Shown here: positions 1-11,801 of the stretch, one piece after another
Numbering within the stretch: the first letter of the stretch is position 1
Layout of the letters: every line of letters begins with the position of its first letter
NCBI GenBank assembly: GCA_947652605.1
Contig: OX393577.1
Coordinates: 30,445,466 to 30,509,465 of the forward strand
Reading direction: 5' to 3'
DNA: 64,000 nt
Origin: Elmis aenea
Lineage: Eukaryota; Arthropoda; Insecta; Coleoptera; Elmidae
Notes under the pieces: model-generated
Told to the model about the DNA's origin: nothing
Database searches by the model: none
What the model saw: the letters and a program-made list of their open reading frames with translations, nothing else
Made by a program: the position numbers and the translations under genes

Positions 1-10
1 TTTAGTGATA

Positions 11-559
11 CAGGGTGTTCACAAAAAATGCCAAACTTTCCTAACTTCAAAGTGACATAACTCATTTTTTTCAAATGCAACTACTTATTTTATTTTGCTA
101 TTCGATAGCTTACTTTCTCCTCTTTAATTTTTATAGGGGTTGTCCTACGTCTAAACCCCGTAGTTGTTGAATACTTAAAAAAAAAGTAGCCATTTAATTG
201 CATTTTTATGTACCGAAGTGGGCCGCGCTGATCCAAAACAAATGCCAAAATGTAAGTATGTGTCAACTTGACATTTAAATAAATTAGAATGTAAGCGGAT
301 ATTAATTATGCTATAAAATTAATTGTTTTCATTCAAAACCTAGGAAAAGTAACAAATTGAAAATACATAAAAAAGAAACGACTACAATAAATGTTCGGAA
401 TGTCTTCTATTTTCATCCAGGCACAAATCTATTCGCCCGGATCTCTTCTTTTTTTAAGACGTAGATCTTTTCAAACTAATAATTTTATGTACTTTTTGTT
501 TTTTCTATTTCCCACGGGCGGGGCGCTATGAAAGCCCGACGCATTGTAGCAGGACCCTG
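11..559. mobile_element. Possible TA-flanked CAGGGT element
   Basis: Starts TA-CAGGGTGTTC and ends GGACCCTG-TA. Only about seven terminal bases are inverted copies, so the two ends could belong to unrelated insertions. Interior is AT-rich with a GC-richer block near 515-555. No coding remnant seen. Confidence 0.35.
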
Positions 560-1918
560 TATATAAATTAGATAAACATAAATATAACTTAAAATTGGGT
601 ACCCTTAAAATGGTGCGAATCGATCAGTAAGTACTAATCATAACTAAATGTGATAAGTTCACTAAATGCATCTATTGGAGCGTGTTCCGCGGCAGAGCTG
701 TGCGTACGATATACAACTTTGCGTTTAACTTAGTCGCAGGGAAAGAGCTGGTTATAGGCATTTATATAAGATGAGAGTTCGTTAGAATTTCGTTTAATCG
801 TGTTAATTATTATCGTGAAGCTGTATATATCCTGTCTTTAAAATAAAGAGTATTTTTTAAATAATACAGTTGTGAATAAAATGTAGTAATTTATTGTTTA
901 ATTAAACATCATATTGTTTAATAAGCAGGTTTTATATAAAAATAGTGCACATTATCACACTAATGTGGATGTTAAAATCAAGTTTGTACTAAACTTCGCT
1001 TGTTTCCATTATTCGATTTTTTCAGGAAAAACTATTAAAAAACGTCGCTCCCTCAAATTATTTATTCAAAAAACTGTATTTTACGTTTACCCAGAGTCCG
1101 ATAACACAATTATCCGCATTGGATACGCCAATATCCTATTATTCTACTGATTAAAAAACAATAACAACTCGTAAAAATCACAATAATTTAAGTTGCGATT
1201 CCTCGTCTATGTTACTTGCTAACTACGGAAATGATCGCATGTCGGTATAAACAGTAAACACACTGCTTTTTTTATTACCAGTGTATTGTATATAATCTTA
1301 GATCTAAATTCTTATTGCAATAATAAACCACACAAAATAAAAATGTTGCAATCGTACACGTTATCACGGTTTCTTTATAGTGGGTGCAAGGATAAAAACC
1401 GTGTGAAATATTTTATAACTCAGGAATTTCTGCACAATAAGTACGTGCCAATTTACTAAATTGTATAGTACCTACATGACGAATATATCGGCACACAGGT
1501 TTTTTCATATTGTAATTGCATTTTTCTATGGGATATTAAAACGTTTTTCAAATGCTAATGATACATAATTTTCCTTAAACATCTAATTTGTTATTTATTT
1601 TAAACGATATCGAATTTAAAAAGATTTCTTGTGCACACTATTAGGATCTTAACTTGGAAAATGATGTAATAATCCTATACTTAAAAAATTTCAATATTAC
1701 TTTTGTATACAAATAAAAGGCATTATTATTTTATTTACCCATAATTGTCATGCTTTTTAATTACTTTTTATAGTTCTATGATAGGTACATCAAGTAGGTT
1801 GGGTTGACAGATTTTGGAAAACCAAATACGACGGGACATCTGTCTTTCAAAAACAAAAGAAAAAGCTACTGCAAGCTCCAAAACGTGATTATAAGTGAGA
1901 CATGTATGAACATAATAA
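560..1918. other. Non-coding AT-rich DNA 5' of Fhos
   Basis: No exon, RNA gene or clear repeat seen. A 78-codon open stretch at 914-1150 has no codon bias or recognisable motif and looks like chance. Confidence 0.5.
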
Positions 1919-1926
1919 TTTTAGAC

Positions 1927-2213
1927 CAGTGGTTCTCAGCCTGTGGAGCGCGCCCCTAGGGGGTGGCGCCAAATATCTTAAGAGGAGCGCAAAGAAATGA
2001 AAGTGAAAACTATTTATTGAAACTACAAGTCACCAGTGTAAAATTTGAGGAACTGGAGGACATTTTTTTAATTATTTAGTCAACAATGTGAAACGAGGCA
2101 GATTTATTACAATTCGAGAACTTTTTTTATCGCCACTGCATTGATTGAAAGGGGGGCGCAATTAAAATTAATATAGAAAAGGAGCGCAAGTTTAAAAAGG
2201 TTGAGAAACATTG
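1927..2213. mobile_element. hAT-type non-autonomous element (287 bp)
   Basis: Starts CAGTGGTTCTCAGCCTGTGG and ends AGGTTGAGAAACATTG, an inverted copy of the start. It is flanked by 8-bp duplications TTTTAGAC (1919-1926) and TTTTAGGC (2214-2221), one mismatch. CAGTGGTTCTCAACC ends with an 8-bp duplication are typical of hAT elements. GGAGCGC and GGGGGGCGC motifs sit below the ends. No coding remnant. Confidence 0.85.
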
Positions 2214-2562
2214 TTTTAGGCGCTTCGGTCCTCATATTTAGCACTAGTTTTAGCCTTCTTTTAACCGTAAACAATTATTTTTGTGTATAAATTTGCCTCT
2301 CATAATAATTGGACTTAAATTTTTACTACAAATATCCTCGAGTTGTCAGTTTTTATGAATTACAAATTAATTTGAGTAGGATTATTTGAAAGAATATTAA
2401 AAATAATAATTGCTTAACATAATATTTATAATTTATTTTTTCGTTAAATAAGGGAAATAAGACCATCCCGAAAGTACAATGCGGGATAACAACATTCGAC
2501 GGAAAAGACGATATAGTTCTGTATATCCGGAACGCAGTTTGCCACCTGTCCTGTTTTTACAC

Positions 2563-3432
2563 CAGGATTGAGCTGATTTAAATCACGATTTAAATCACGA
2601 TTTAAATCAGTGATTTAAATGAAATGATTTTTTTATTTAAATCACTGATTTAAATCAAGTGATTTTTTAAGTGTATAAAACAACAAATCAAAGTAATTAC
2701 ACATGAAGGTTAAAATAATTTATTTTTCATAAATTCAAAATTATAAATATAAATGCTTTATTAATATAAACATAAACATTAATTCCCTAAAAATAAAAAA
2801 TATAAGTCTATGCTCCAATTTTTTATTTCATACACACAATTTTATGTACCTATTGCTTATTTAAAAAAAACATTGGTTTTCGAAATCACGATTTTAATCA
2901 TTAATTATTATCATTATAATATTTAAAGAGAAATACTAATTTTCTTGCTTTCTCAATACCCAACCGGTTCCGTAAATTTGAGTGTACCAAACCGAAAGAC
3001 GAAAACACTCGTTCAACCGATGCAGATGAAGCGACACTGCATAGTTATTGTTGTACTATTGGTAAAATTGTTGCAATGTCAGGAACGTCTTTCTGGGACT
3101 TCCACCACTCAACCGCGGTAACATTTTTTAAAATATTTAAAAAGTGAAAAGTCAAAAATTTATTAATAATTAGAGTTACTGTACGAGACTATGATTTTAT
3201 GAACATAACGATCAGATCAGCTTAATTTTTTTTAAATATTAAACCTTTTTTCATTGTAATGTTGCTTTTGTTTACTTATTCTATTCTTTTGCATCTGGAG
3301 TAGGTACATATAATTACAATTAAATCAATTTGTAATTATGCATAATGAAATTTTAAAAAATCAAAAAAATCATGATTTTTTTTTCAAAATCAGTGTTTTT
3401 TTTTTATTAAATCATGAGTTTTATCAACTCTG
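2563..3432 (-). mobile_element. hAT element relic with transposase tail (870 bp)
   Basis: Starts CAGGATTGAGCTGATTTAAA and ends ATCAACTCTG. The flanks are TTTTACAC (2555-2562) and TTTGACAC (3433-3440), an 8-bp target duplication with one change. The left subterminal part carries repeated GATTTAAATCA palindromes and the right part poly-T with ATCATGA motifs. A degraded minus-strand hAT C-terminal domain lies inside. The element interrupts an older GC-richer sequence seen on both sides. Confidence 0.8.
2935..3126 (-). pseudogene. hAT transposase C-terminal dimerisation domain, pseudogene
   Basis: Read on the minus strand, this gives EWWKSQKDVPDIATILPIVQ, an in-frame stop, then SVASSASVERVFSSFGLVHS and NLRNRLGIEKARKL. 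That is the hATC dimerisation domain: W-W...P.IA..IL..., SSASVER.FS..G.., ...R..L...... Only about 60 codons of the 3' end survive of a transposase that is normally 500-700 residues. There is no start codon, no zinc-finger BED domain and no DDE core. The coding strand fits the right end (3432) being the element's 5' end. A dead remnant. Confidence 0.85.
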
Positions 3433-3716
3433 TTTGACACGGACAGTCCGGGTTGTACGTTGCGTGCCTGGGTGTCCGGATGAAGACCAAAAATGTCCAG
3501 GGGATATAAAATTTTCGACACACCGCAAGAGGAACCGATTAAGAAGAAAAAAAAGTTCCTTGCTTATGATATATGCTGTGAAATGGTTCACGTCTGGAAA
3601 GGTGGTGACTAAAATGAAAAAGTTTTCGCCTTAATAAAAATCCGGCCGGAAGTTTTTGGAAGCCTTTTTTTTAGTGTCCGGGTGAGCAATTTAAAAAAGG
3701 TGGCATGGCAATCCTA

Positions 3717-5654
3717 TGTTAGGTGTACATTTAAAAATAATTTCTTGTAATGGTTTCAGTTGTATTTGGCTTGAAGAATTAATTATTTTCGTAATTTGGC
3801 GAGACGGTCAGATGCTATTATTAAACGCATTGCAAAATCATTCAGATTTAATGCAAATCGATGACCCTGTAATAACAAAAGGTATATTTAATATATAAAT
3901 AATTGATTAGCTAAAGTACTAATAAGTTCGAGTTAGTCATTTCTGATTTTGTACAATGAGATTTATTTTTAAACGAGTCGTTTTGATATTGCGAAATTGA
4001 ACTGAGGGTGAAAATAAAATAATACTTAGGTATGTAGGTATGTAAAATGTTGTAGTTACTCAATCTTTAAGAATATTATTGTTTTTTGCTCTCCAACCAC
4101 CCGCTTCTCGTAAAACAATTTCGTTTCCCGTGTTCTGTTAGTGGAATAAAATAAATTTTGCAGGTGTATCGAAAGAACAGTCCTTACAATAACATGGGTA
4201 AAATTTTACTACAAACTCAGGTGAGTGTGCCCAGGTTGTTTCTTGTTACCGTCCGTGGCGCTGTGGTTTAAACACTTGCCGGTTCATGAAAGTCAGTTCC
4301 GTCGTGCTTGCTATAGGAGAGCGTCGTTTGTGTTTAGGCTGCTTAACAACAAAAGTCATGCCGTAGTGACCTGTGATCATACAATGTTGGTGGTTATATA
4401 ACTTAAAAAGTGCATTCAGTATAATATTTAACCTATATTTTAGATTTATGGCTCACTTCCTTAGCTATTTCCTTTTGTTAGTGTGTTGTTTTGTTTTTTT
4501 AGTGCTTATTTCTTAAGTAGCCGGTTTCGTCACTGACAAGTCCAGTTTCAATTTAAGTTTGTGGAATTGTCGTTAATGATTGGAGATATCGACTTAAAGT
4601 TGCTTTTAAACATAAAAATAGTCGACTAATTTTTACTTGAAAAGAGTTTTACTAACAGCAAAAACACGAATGTCAATATATTTTTACTATTAAAGTAAAC
4701 AGTTCATTGAATATCCCGATATTTAAAAAGGATATTCAAAATTAAATTTTTTACTTACAAATTCTTTGCATGATTTTACTTAATTTTGTATGAAAATTTT
4801 CGGAAACTAAAAGTTCATTTGACAGTTTGTTAATAAATTGTTTGGATATGAAAAGTATGAAAACATATTTTGTCTATAGTCGATTACAATTTTATTTATA
4901 TCATTAAATAAACCTATGCAAAATAATTATAATTTGACCGGGATGCAGCTTGTTAAAGCTTTAAGGTCTAGAACAATTGCACTGTGTATGTGACTGAAAC
5001 ATTGTTGACATGAAACATCTATGCGTTTGTTATTAGATTATGGTTTTAATTGAAAATGTATACAGAAAACTTCTAAATGTTTAGGGCAAGAAGACTGGCA
5101 AATATAACTTTGGTCCTTCGATACCTATAAATAAAAATTATTCTATATACCTAAACTAACATTATATTTAATAATAAAGGAACCCTTTTAGATAAATATA
5201 TTACCTTATTAAATTTTTGTAAATCAGTAATATAGTTTGAACTGTTCGAAAAACAGCTTTACTTTAAGCAAATGTAGTATTTTCACGCGAATATTATTCT
5301 TGTTTTGAACCATATCTATTATTTTATTGCTATCAAATAGGCTAAATAGGCTTAAAAACTTTCGAAATTTATCCATACCTGGTTGTAGAAATGTATTGTT
5401 CCAACAGTTACGTTTGACGTCATTTTATTTTGGGGTGCATTATTAATCTACTACAGTATTTCCTAGTTCCATGTGTCACTTTCTACTTTATTTTGCATTT
5501 GTTTGTTGACTTTGTATTCATACCCAAAGTAATTTCTGTATTAAAAACTAAATATTAGTAAACGCGTTTATAAAACGATTTATCACTAAAAATAGATCAA
5601 AAATGAACACCCAAAGAAAACTGCTTTAACACCACGAAATAAGAATGTTTGATC
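3717..5654. other. Non-coding AT-rich DNA 5' of Fhos
   Basis: No exon or structured element identified. A GC-richer patch at 4230-4380 contains TGGCGCTGTGG, resembling a Pol III A box, but no matching B box. Confidence 0.4.
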
Positions 5655-5662
5655 ATGTACAT

Positions 5663-5910
5663 CAGTGGTTCTTAAACTTTTAGTAGTCGCGGCCGCTTAA
5701 AGATCCTAAAATATCTTCGCGGCCCTCTAGTTTGTAGTAACGAAAATATTACGATTTACTTAAGAAGATATCTCTCCGATGGTTCGAGTAAAAAAAATAA
5801 GGAGCAAAAAATATTTTTTTAAAGATTTCAATGTTTTAAAAAGTAAAAACGTTTTATATTTTCCCGGTCCCTCTAAAAATCTGTCACGGCCCCCCGGTTA
5901 AGAATCGCTG
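5663..5910. mobile_element. hAT-type MITE (248 bp)
   Basis: Starts CAGTGGTTCTTAAACTTTT, ends GGTTAAGAATCGCTG, with a perfect 8-bp duplication ATGTACAT at 5655-5662 and 5911-5918. Subterminal GCGGCCGC and GGCCCCC motifs on opposite sides. No coding content. Confidence 0.88.
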
Positions 5911-5918
5911 ATGTACAT

Positions 5919-6776
5919 GAAATAAACACAAATAAAAATTGCAAAGTTGTGTTACTGTTTATACAAATCAGTAACGTATGCATTTAAAAAAATTCTAGTT
6001 GAATAAAAGGCAAAACTATTTATTTTAATCGCAAACTTAAATGATAAAATTGTATAAAACTTTACAGGAAACTTAATGGAAGTTCTGCGGAAAAATATTT
6101 AAAATGTCTTTCCAATCATCCTTGTGTATAAATAAATTCCTTATTTCAAAATTTCTCAAACGGTTTGTTTGTTAATGTAAGAAAGCTTAAAGTGTTTTTA
6201 AAATCATAATTTGTAAAGCTAAACAGAAGCGGTAGTTTGGACAATAATTTATTTTAAAAGTAACATTGTTTTATATACACACGTTTTGTTATCAATAGCT
6301 ATGCAAAAATTACCAGTTACTGTTTAAATCTACCAAGATTAACGGAGATGGCATCAACACCAGAGTTATTTTGGATTCAACACTTCCATCGTGTATTTTG
6401 GCGAGATCACTGCTAAATTTAGCACAAAAGCTATTAAATTTTCAATTAATTTTTAGGGAGTTTTAATTTTTAATACTACCATACATTTAAATTTAATCTC
6501 TACATGTAAAATTATAAATATGGCGTATTTAATATGTATGTAGTCCTAATATTTGTTTATTTAATATATTTGTCATTAATCATTCTTGCTTTAAATTTTA
6601 AGTGAATAATATAAATAATAAAGTGGGCCATAAATCTCAATATATATTTTTTTAAATCGGCAGCATGTGGTCTAGACTTACAGCCTAATGTGAAATAAAA
6701 ATTTTAGCATAAAAACGCAATGAAATCATGTGAGCAACGTTAGGAACAGTGTCGAAGGTGTTTTTAAAGGTGCACC
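5919..6776 (+). promoter_or_regulatory. Upstream/5' leader region of Fhos exon 1
   Basis: AT-rich DNA immediately 5' of the start codon. The ATG context is GGTGCACCATGT, with an in-frame TAA 12 bases upstream. No convincing TATA box with initiator was found. AG dinucleotides after pyrimidines (for example CTTACAG near 6684) could be an acceptor for an upstream untranslated exon, so the transcription start cannot be placed. Confidence 0.3.
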
Positions 6777-6941
6777 ATGTCGTTGACATGCCGGGTCCAA
6801 TATCTAAACGACATAGACCCGTTTTCATATACGACCAACTTCCCGGACCCCGCAAGGCCTCCTATACACACTTTTAGCGTGACTCTGCCCCTCATCAACC
6901 AGCTGGCAGCGGTGCACAGATTGCTCTGCGCTCCCCACAGG
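6777..6941 (+). CDS. Fhos: Fhos (FHOD-type formin), coding exon 1
   Basis: Encodes the first 55 residues of a formin of the FHOD family, which nucleates and bundles actin in stress fibres and muscle sarcomeres. Visible hallmarks of the FHOD N-terminus are CRVQYLNDIDPF near residue 5, TNFPDPARPP near residue 20 and QLAAVHRLLCAPHR at 42-55. In FHOD1 this is the first half of the ubiquitin-like GTPase-binding domain. The ATG is supported by an in-frame TAA four codons upstream (6765-6767) and by the match to the FHOD start. The exon ends after a complete Arg codon (phase 0) at a consensus donor, CAGG|GTGAGT. Joining it to the exon at 51013 gives APHR-LDDAALQL, continuous with the family. Any 5'UTR exons or promoter cannot be placed. 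Identity is from family knowledge; exon limits are read directly. Confidence 0.93.
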
Positions 6942-7185
6942 GTGAGTGAGCTTCCTTTACAATTGTCTCTTGGGTAGGGTAGGTCGATGTAGCGTAAAAC
7001 AGCTGATGCATTCAGACCTTGCTCAACTCTATTGTTCACCCTTAATCTCTAAACACTTGCAAATATTTCGTTTGTGGGTGGGTGCGAGCATCGATAGCTC
7101 GGCACTTTTAAGACTTCGATACGGGATTAAAAAAGGAGTCGCAAGTAACGTCCATAATATGGTTCACCCACAGTTTCATTAGGCA

Positions 7186-8136
7186 ATTTTTTCATTAGAT
7201 ACCCTGTGATAGTAATATTGTTTAGATATGTACATACAATAATTAAAAATACATTATTTATAAATCGTAGGTGCGCACATAAAAAAAATTAATCGATTGA
7301 TTACCAGCATATTTTTGACAAATTCAAGGTTATTGTAATCATGATTCATTGCTGTTGTTTTTTCTTTCGTTGTTGCTCTATAAATTTTTCATTGCCTAAT
7401 ATTTAGGGCAATTATAAATAAGCTTCTGATTTACTGTAATAGTGGTATCGTTAAAAGAAGTTTACTTTCACTATTGTGCTTACTTCTGGTTTGCATGCAG
7501 TTACAGGGTCTTATGATATACACATTATAACCAGAGAGGTTTACTTTAACTGTATCTTAAGAATATAAATTTTGTGTTGCGCGATTTCTCAACTTGAGAA
7601 AAGACATTTTTCATTGTTTTGACACAGGATTCTTATTTATGTCTCATTTATTGTTTATTTGTGTACCTATTATGAATTTTATCAGTAAAATTTGTATTTA
7701 TTTATTATACATATTTAAGTGTAAGAAACACATAAAGTATAACCGGCTTTTGAAAAGAAAACGGTAGTATGATGCATACCATACTATTAAATAAAAATAT
7801 TTAAATAAAATGCAGGATATACCTAACACAAAGTTTTAAAATAATTGAAAGGAACGGTGATTCTAGTAGTGTCAAGTAAAATTTATACAATTTAAATAAT
7901 ACTGAAGAAATCAGAAGCCTGGCGCCTTTGTTGTATTTTACTTTCACATAGGACAATATGAAGCCTAGAGACGATAAACATCAGTTGTTTATAATGGTAA
8001 TTTTAAATGTAAAGCTTAGCTTAAGCAGCAATGAGAGATTTAACATGTACTAATTACTTTTCAAAACTTCACGTAGTAAAGTAGTAATTATGAATTGGTT
8101 CACCAACACTATAAGTCTTTTAAAGCAAAGTAACTA
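7186..8136. other. Intron 1 sequence, nothing identified
   Basis: AT-rich intronic DNA. A short inverted pair, TGTGGGTGGGTGC (7074) and GGTTCACCCACAG (7161), lies just before it; no further features seen. Confidence 0.5.
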
Positions 8137-8138
8137 TA

Positions 8139-8761
8139 CAGGGTGTGTAAAAATTGGCGGAAACGCTACACGTGGCGATGTTCTTCGTAATATTCTAAGT
8201 CGAAAATCTTGATACAAAAATGTTGTACCATGCTTCCTATGGCCTCAGGAACCATTTAAAGAAGAAAAAAAAATTGGCAACATTGAATACATTGATTTGC
8301 GTTTGGACATTTTTTTATCAGCAATTTTTACTTAGGTATTTACAATTTTTGTTTGCACTGAAAGCCTTCAGTTCGTAAACATAGCTGCAAACTTTTGGTA
8401 TCGTCTAACACAAACTAGAAATAATTACGAGAAAAACAGAGATGACAGCTAATGACAATGTTGCCATATGTATTATTTTCATTCAAATCAGTGATTTACA
8501 TATTTTCAACACCAATTTTTGAAAGGAAGAACGCAATATCTAGGAAAAAATACTATTCGAAATTTATTTTTATTCCAAATTGCAGCTTTTTCATTTGCAA
8601 GTATTAAATAATAACGCTTATTAAAGGACTAAATGTCAAAACTTTGAGGACCTCTTGCAGACACAGCAAGCATGGTACAACATTTTCGTATTAAGATTTT
8701 CGACTTAGAATTTTACAAAGAACATCGCGTGTAGCGCTTCCGCCAATTTTTACACACCCTG
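8139..8761. mobile_element. TA-flanked CAGGGTG inverted-repeat element (623 bp)
   Basis: Both ends read CAGGGTGTGTAAAAATTGGC and continue as matched inverted arms of over 100 bp (GGAAGCGCTACACG-like on both sides, and CATGGTACAACATTTT inside). TA flanks both ends. The organisation is that of a MITE of the IS630/Tc1/mariner type. No transposase remnant seen between the arms. Confidence 0.85.
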
Positions 8762-9063
8762 TATAATGATAGTAAAATTTGCTTTTGTAGTATGTATTAG
8801 ATGGCTGTTTTAAATGACTGTTTTAAAATAAATAATGTGTTTATTGTTTCCATAAGGTATCAAATGTTAGCTGCCAACAAAGATTCGCACTAAACAACAC
8901 GTTTATTTTTGTTGGTTTGTATAAAGTGGGATTAATATGTACCTTCTGATGATAAAATCCCGTTGCCATCGCGACTGTAAAGAAATACTTGTAGTAACTT
9001 TATTATAGGTTTATTTCAGCAGTACATTTTATACCAATTCACGTACTGTGATACAAGAAATGG

Positions 9064-9731
9064 GGGCGCACTCGAACTGCAGCAATTTTAATCACTTGTA
9101 CTTAAGTACCGCTCGAACTGCAGAAAGTAATTAAGCATGCGAGCTAAGCCGATATACGAACTGCAAAAGTTCTTTATTTACACCTTTCCTGGACTTTCGT
9201 ATTCAGGTAAGCGGTCAGAAATGGTTGTAGTATTCCTAAATATTCACCACTTAAATCGAATGAAATTTAAAAATAAATAAAACTTATTTGTCAATAATAA
9301 GTATGTACATACCTAATTACCTACATAGCAATTACGTAATATAAAATTTCTACAGTCGGAAAATATAACTACAACATTTAACAAAATCTACTCGAGAAAT
9401 CAAATTATCTTTGTATTTGTATTAACTTGTTTTTTTTTTCACTGATCATTATCTCCATTTCATTAACTAACAAAATTTAGCCTGTGTAAATCGAAATGTT
9501 TATTAATAAATAAACACTTACCATACTTGCCGCATTATATTTATACCTATAAAATTATCTGTTTATTGTGCAAATTCTAGGATTAATTCTTGGAACATTA
9601 AATTAGGATCTACCCGTACCCATATAATCAAGGGTTCGAAAATATTTTTATGCAGTTCGAGTGTAGGATTAAGGAATGGTCATAAAAGTTGGTAATGATG
9701 GGATTAAAATTTCTGCAGTTCGTGTGCACCG
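9064..9731. mobile_element. Inverted-repeat element with CGAACTGCAG repeats (668 bp)
   Basis: Begins GGGCGCACTCGAACTGCAG and ends CTGCAGTTCGTGTGCACCG, inverted copies, with a perfect 8-bp duplication AGAAATGG at 9056-9063 and 9732-9739. The motif CGAACTGCA recurs below the left end (about 9073, 9113, 9159) and inverted on the right (about 9652, 9713). Eight-base duplications suit hAT, P or Merlin; the ends do not settle which. No coding remnant. Confidence 0.8.
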
Positions 9732-9906
9732 AGAAATGGTATCTACTAATATGAACATACGTCAACTATAGACTATTAAATGTATTAATTCAAATAGTCG
9801 CCGCCAGAACGCTTTAACGACATGCCTAACTGTAAATGACATTTGTGTTTATTTAGTTCATAGAAATTTACGCATCGCTAGTGTAAATATTTTAAGCAAG
9901 CAGTAC

Positions 9907-10052
9907 CTACTAACATTGGATTGTGATGGCGAAGCGTAGCTACTAAAGGTCACGTTAGTTGTAAACAGCGCATGCGTGCCTTCGCCGTCCGATGAACTAT
10001 CCGAGACTGTGCTGGAACGCGATACCGATACATCTGATCGTACACAGCCTTG
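9907..10052 (-). CDS. Candidate exon of an unknown minus-strand gene
   Basis: On the minus strand a 146-bp open stretch of roughly 50% GC, high for this window, is bounded by a plausible acceptor (GTTTGTTCCAG) and a moderate donor (AGTAG|GTACTG). It reads QGCVRSDVSVSRSSTVSDSS then SDGEGTHALFTTNVTFSSYA then SPSQSNV, rich in Ser and acidic residues, with no domain I recognise. The plus strand is also partly open here (about 9937-10082), so strand is not certain. It could be one exon of a gene nested in the Fhos intron, a conserved non-coding block, or chance. The frame starts in phase 0 and ends in phase 2. Confidence 0.35.
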
Positions 10053-10061
10053 CTGGAACAA

Positions 10062-10797
10062 ACCTTTTGTATTTTGTTTCGACTAAGGAAACAATCTACT
10101 CAAATGACTCGAATTATCTTTTTTTTTTAATTAAAATTCGTTATATACATTGTGTAAACGTCTCTGCTCGTACTGTACCATACGGTTGTCATGTTCAGCA
10201 AAAGGTTTTTACAAAAAAAAAACGACAAAAACATGATTGTTTTAGGAGTTACGTATTGTAATTTTCTTTAACTGTCAACGATTTAGATCACACAGTGTTT
10301 TTCTCAGTTAAGCGTTTTCGGTGTTAAAAATGGCACATTAGGTAATAAAAATCCTTCCTCTTATGATGAAAGCCTGCTGTCATAGCAATTGTCAGATAAC
10401 ATTCCAAAACTTGTATCTTTTATACCATCAAAATAAAATATGTACTTAAATATCTTGTTTTAGAAAATAATCTCTTCAAATCTCATTCGAATTTGTGAAC
10501 ATAATTTTTAGTGCTTAAGATCTGTTCCTTTTTCACTGAATTTGTATTCATGCCGTTGCTAAACAACATTCGATTGTTGGCATAGATTTCATGTAACTAA
10601 TAATGCGTTTCATTAAAATTTAAATTAAGATATTCGTTTTATTAAAATATATAATGCAACTACATAATGCCTTCATAAAAATAATATTCTGTTTACGTAA
10701 TTATCAAGGTTATCAATATATTCTTTTTTTGTTAGTGCTTTAATAAAAAACTCTGCATAATTCTTACGAAGGAGATGTAATTAATAAATTCATATGA
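10062..10797. other. Intron 1 sequence, nothing identified
   Basis: AT-rich intronic DNA between the candidate minus-strand exon and the nested GGAGC elements. No exon or repeat structure seen. Confidence 0.5.
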
Positions 10798-11081
10798 ACT
10801 TAAACCAGGGGTTTGGAGCAGTCCAATTTTTTAATTGCTCCGCTCCAGCTCCGCTCCGGCATCAAAATGCCTGCTCCAGCTCCGCTCCGGCATCAAAATG
10901 CCTGCTCCAGCTCCGCTCCATGCTCCAAGTATTGTTAACATTTTTAAAAAAAGTTTTTTGATTAAAAAAAATTGATTTTAAAAACAAAGTTTTAATTTTA
11001 TCGGATATGCAGAAGTTGGTCAAAAATAACAATATTTGGCCCTAACAAACAAGTGAAGTTAAAAAAAATGTTTGAAAAAAC

Positions 11082-11801
11082 CAGGGGTTTGGAGCGGAGC
11101 GCGGAGCTGGAGCGCGGAGCAGTGGAGCAATGGGTTTTTGCCCGGAGCGGGAGCGGAGCCCGGAGCAAATAATTTTGATTGCTCCACTGCTCCACTTTAC
11201 TATTATAAACTACATTTTTTTTTTTTAATGAATTATTCTCATGGGTATAGTATTTAATAAAATTATAAATAGACTAAATTTGATTTTTTTGAAGTAAAAT
11301 TATTATAAATGGTGCCTGTCCACGTGAGAGTAAACAACTCTCGATAGCAGCGTCGCCAAGGATACAGCCAATCGCGAGTTACTCTCAGGGGCTGTATCCT
11401 TGGCGACGCTGCTATCGAGAGTAGTTTACTCTCACATGGACAGGCACCATAAGCTAACTTTTCTGAATATTAATTTTCATTATTTTGTATTTGAATTTTG
11501 AAAAATTTTAAAGAACTTTTTTTTCTTTTTTTAATTTTTGAAGATCAATAATTTGTTCTTTTATTTAACTTCACTTGTTTATTAGGGTCAAATATTGTAG
11601 TTTTTGGTCCATTTCCACATCTCATAAAATTTTAGCTTTGTTTTAAAATACAAATTTTTATAAATAAAAAACTTATTTTATTAATATTTGGAGCGCGGAG
11701 CGGAGCGGGAGCGGAGCGGGAGCGGAGCTGGAGCAGGCATCTTGATGTCGGAGCGGAGCTGGAGCGGAGCAACTAAAAAATTGGACTGCTCCAAACCCCT
11801 G
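11082..11801. mobile_element. Inner hAT-type GGAGC element, inverted, nested in the outer copy
   Basis: A second copy in the opposite orientation, starting CAGGGGTTTGGAGCGGAGC and ending ACTGCTCCAAACCCCTG. Its own perfect 8-bp duplication GAAAAAAC (11074-11081 and 11802-11809) lies within the body of the outer element, proving it came later. It is longer than its sister copies partly because a 142-bp palindrome sits inside it. Confidence 0.9.
11309..11450. mobile_element. Palindromic MITE inside the inner GGAGC element
   Basis: Two arms of about 56 bp, ATGGTGCCTGTCCACGTGAG on the left and CTCACATGGACAGGCACCAT on the right, are near-perfect inverted copies around a spacer of roughly 20 bp. 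Absent from the sister GGAGC copies, so it is an insertion. Target duplication is unclear and the superfamily was not assigned (Harbinger-like is possible). Confidence 0.75.

Larger units (their letters stand above)
2440..3716. repeat. Older GC-richer repeat split by the hAT insertion
   Basis: Flanking the hAT element, 2455-2562 and 3441-3716 are clearly GC-richer than their surroundings and share a CCGGA style (TATCCGGAACGC, GTCCGGGTTG, GTGTCCGGATGAAG, GTGTCCGGGTGAGC). Removing the insertion rejoins one block that ends near ATTGCCATGCCACC when read on the minus strand. The left end and the family were not identified. Confidence 0.4.

Noticed and set aside
4230..4380. Possible tRNA-derived SINE head (TGGCGCTGTGG)
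   Set aside because: No B box, no target duplication and no tail.
6764..7039. 91-codon minus-strand frame over exon 1
   Set aside because: Antisense of the FHOD exon; the plus-strand peptide matches a known family and has a proper donor.
11072..11257. Open frames on both strands through the GGAGC elements (also at 10998-11195, 11813-12004, 28581-28778, 51526-52012)
   Set aside because: They come from pentamer repeats lacking stops in several frames, and coincide with transposon ends; no codon bias or domain.
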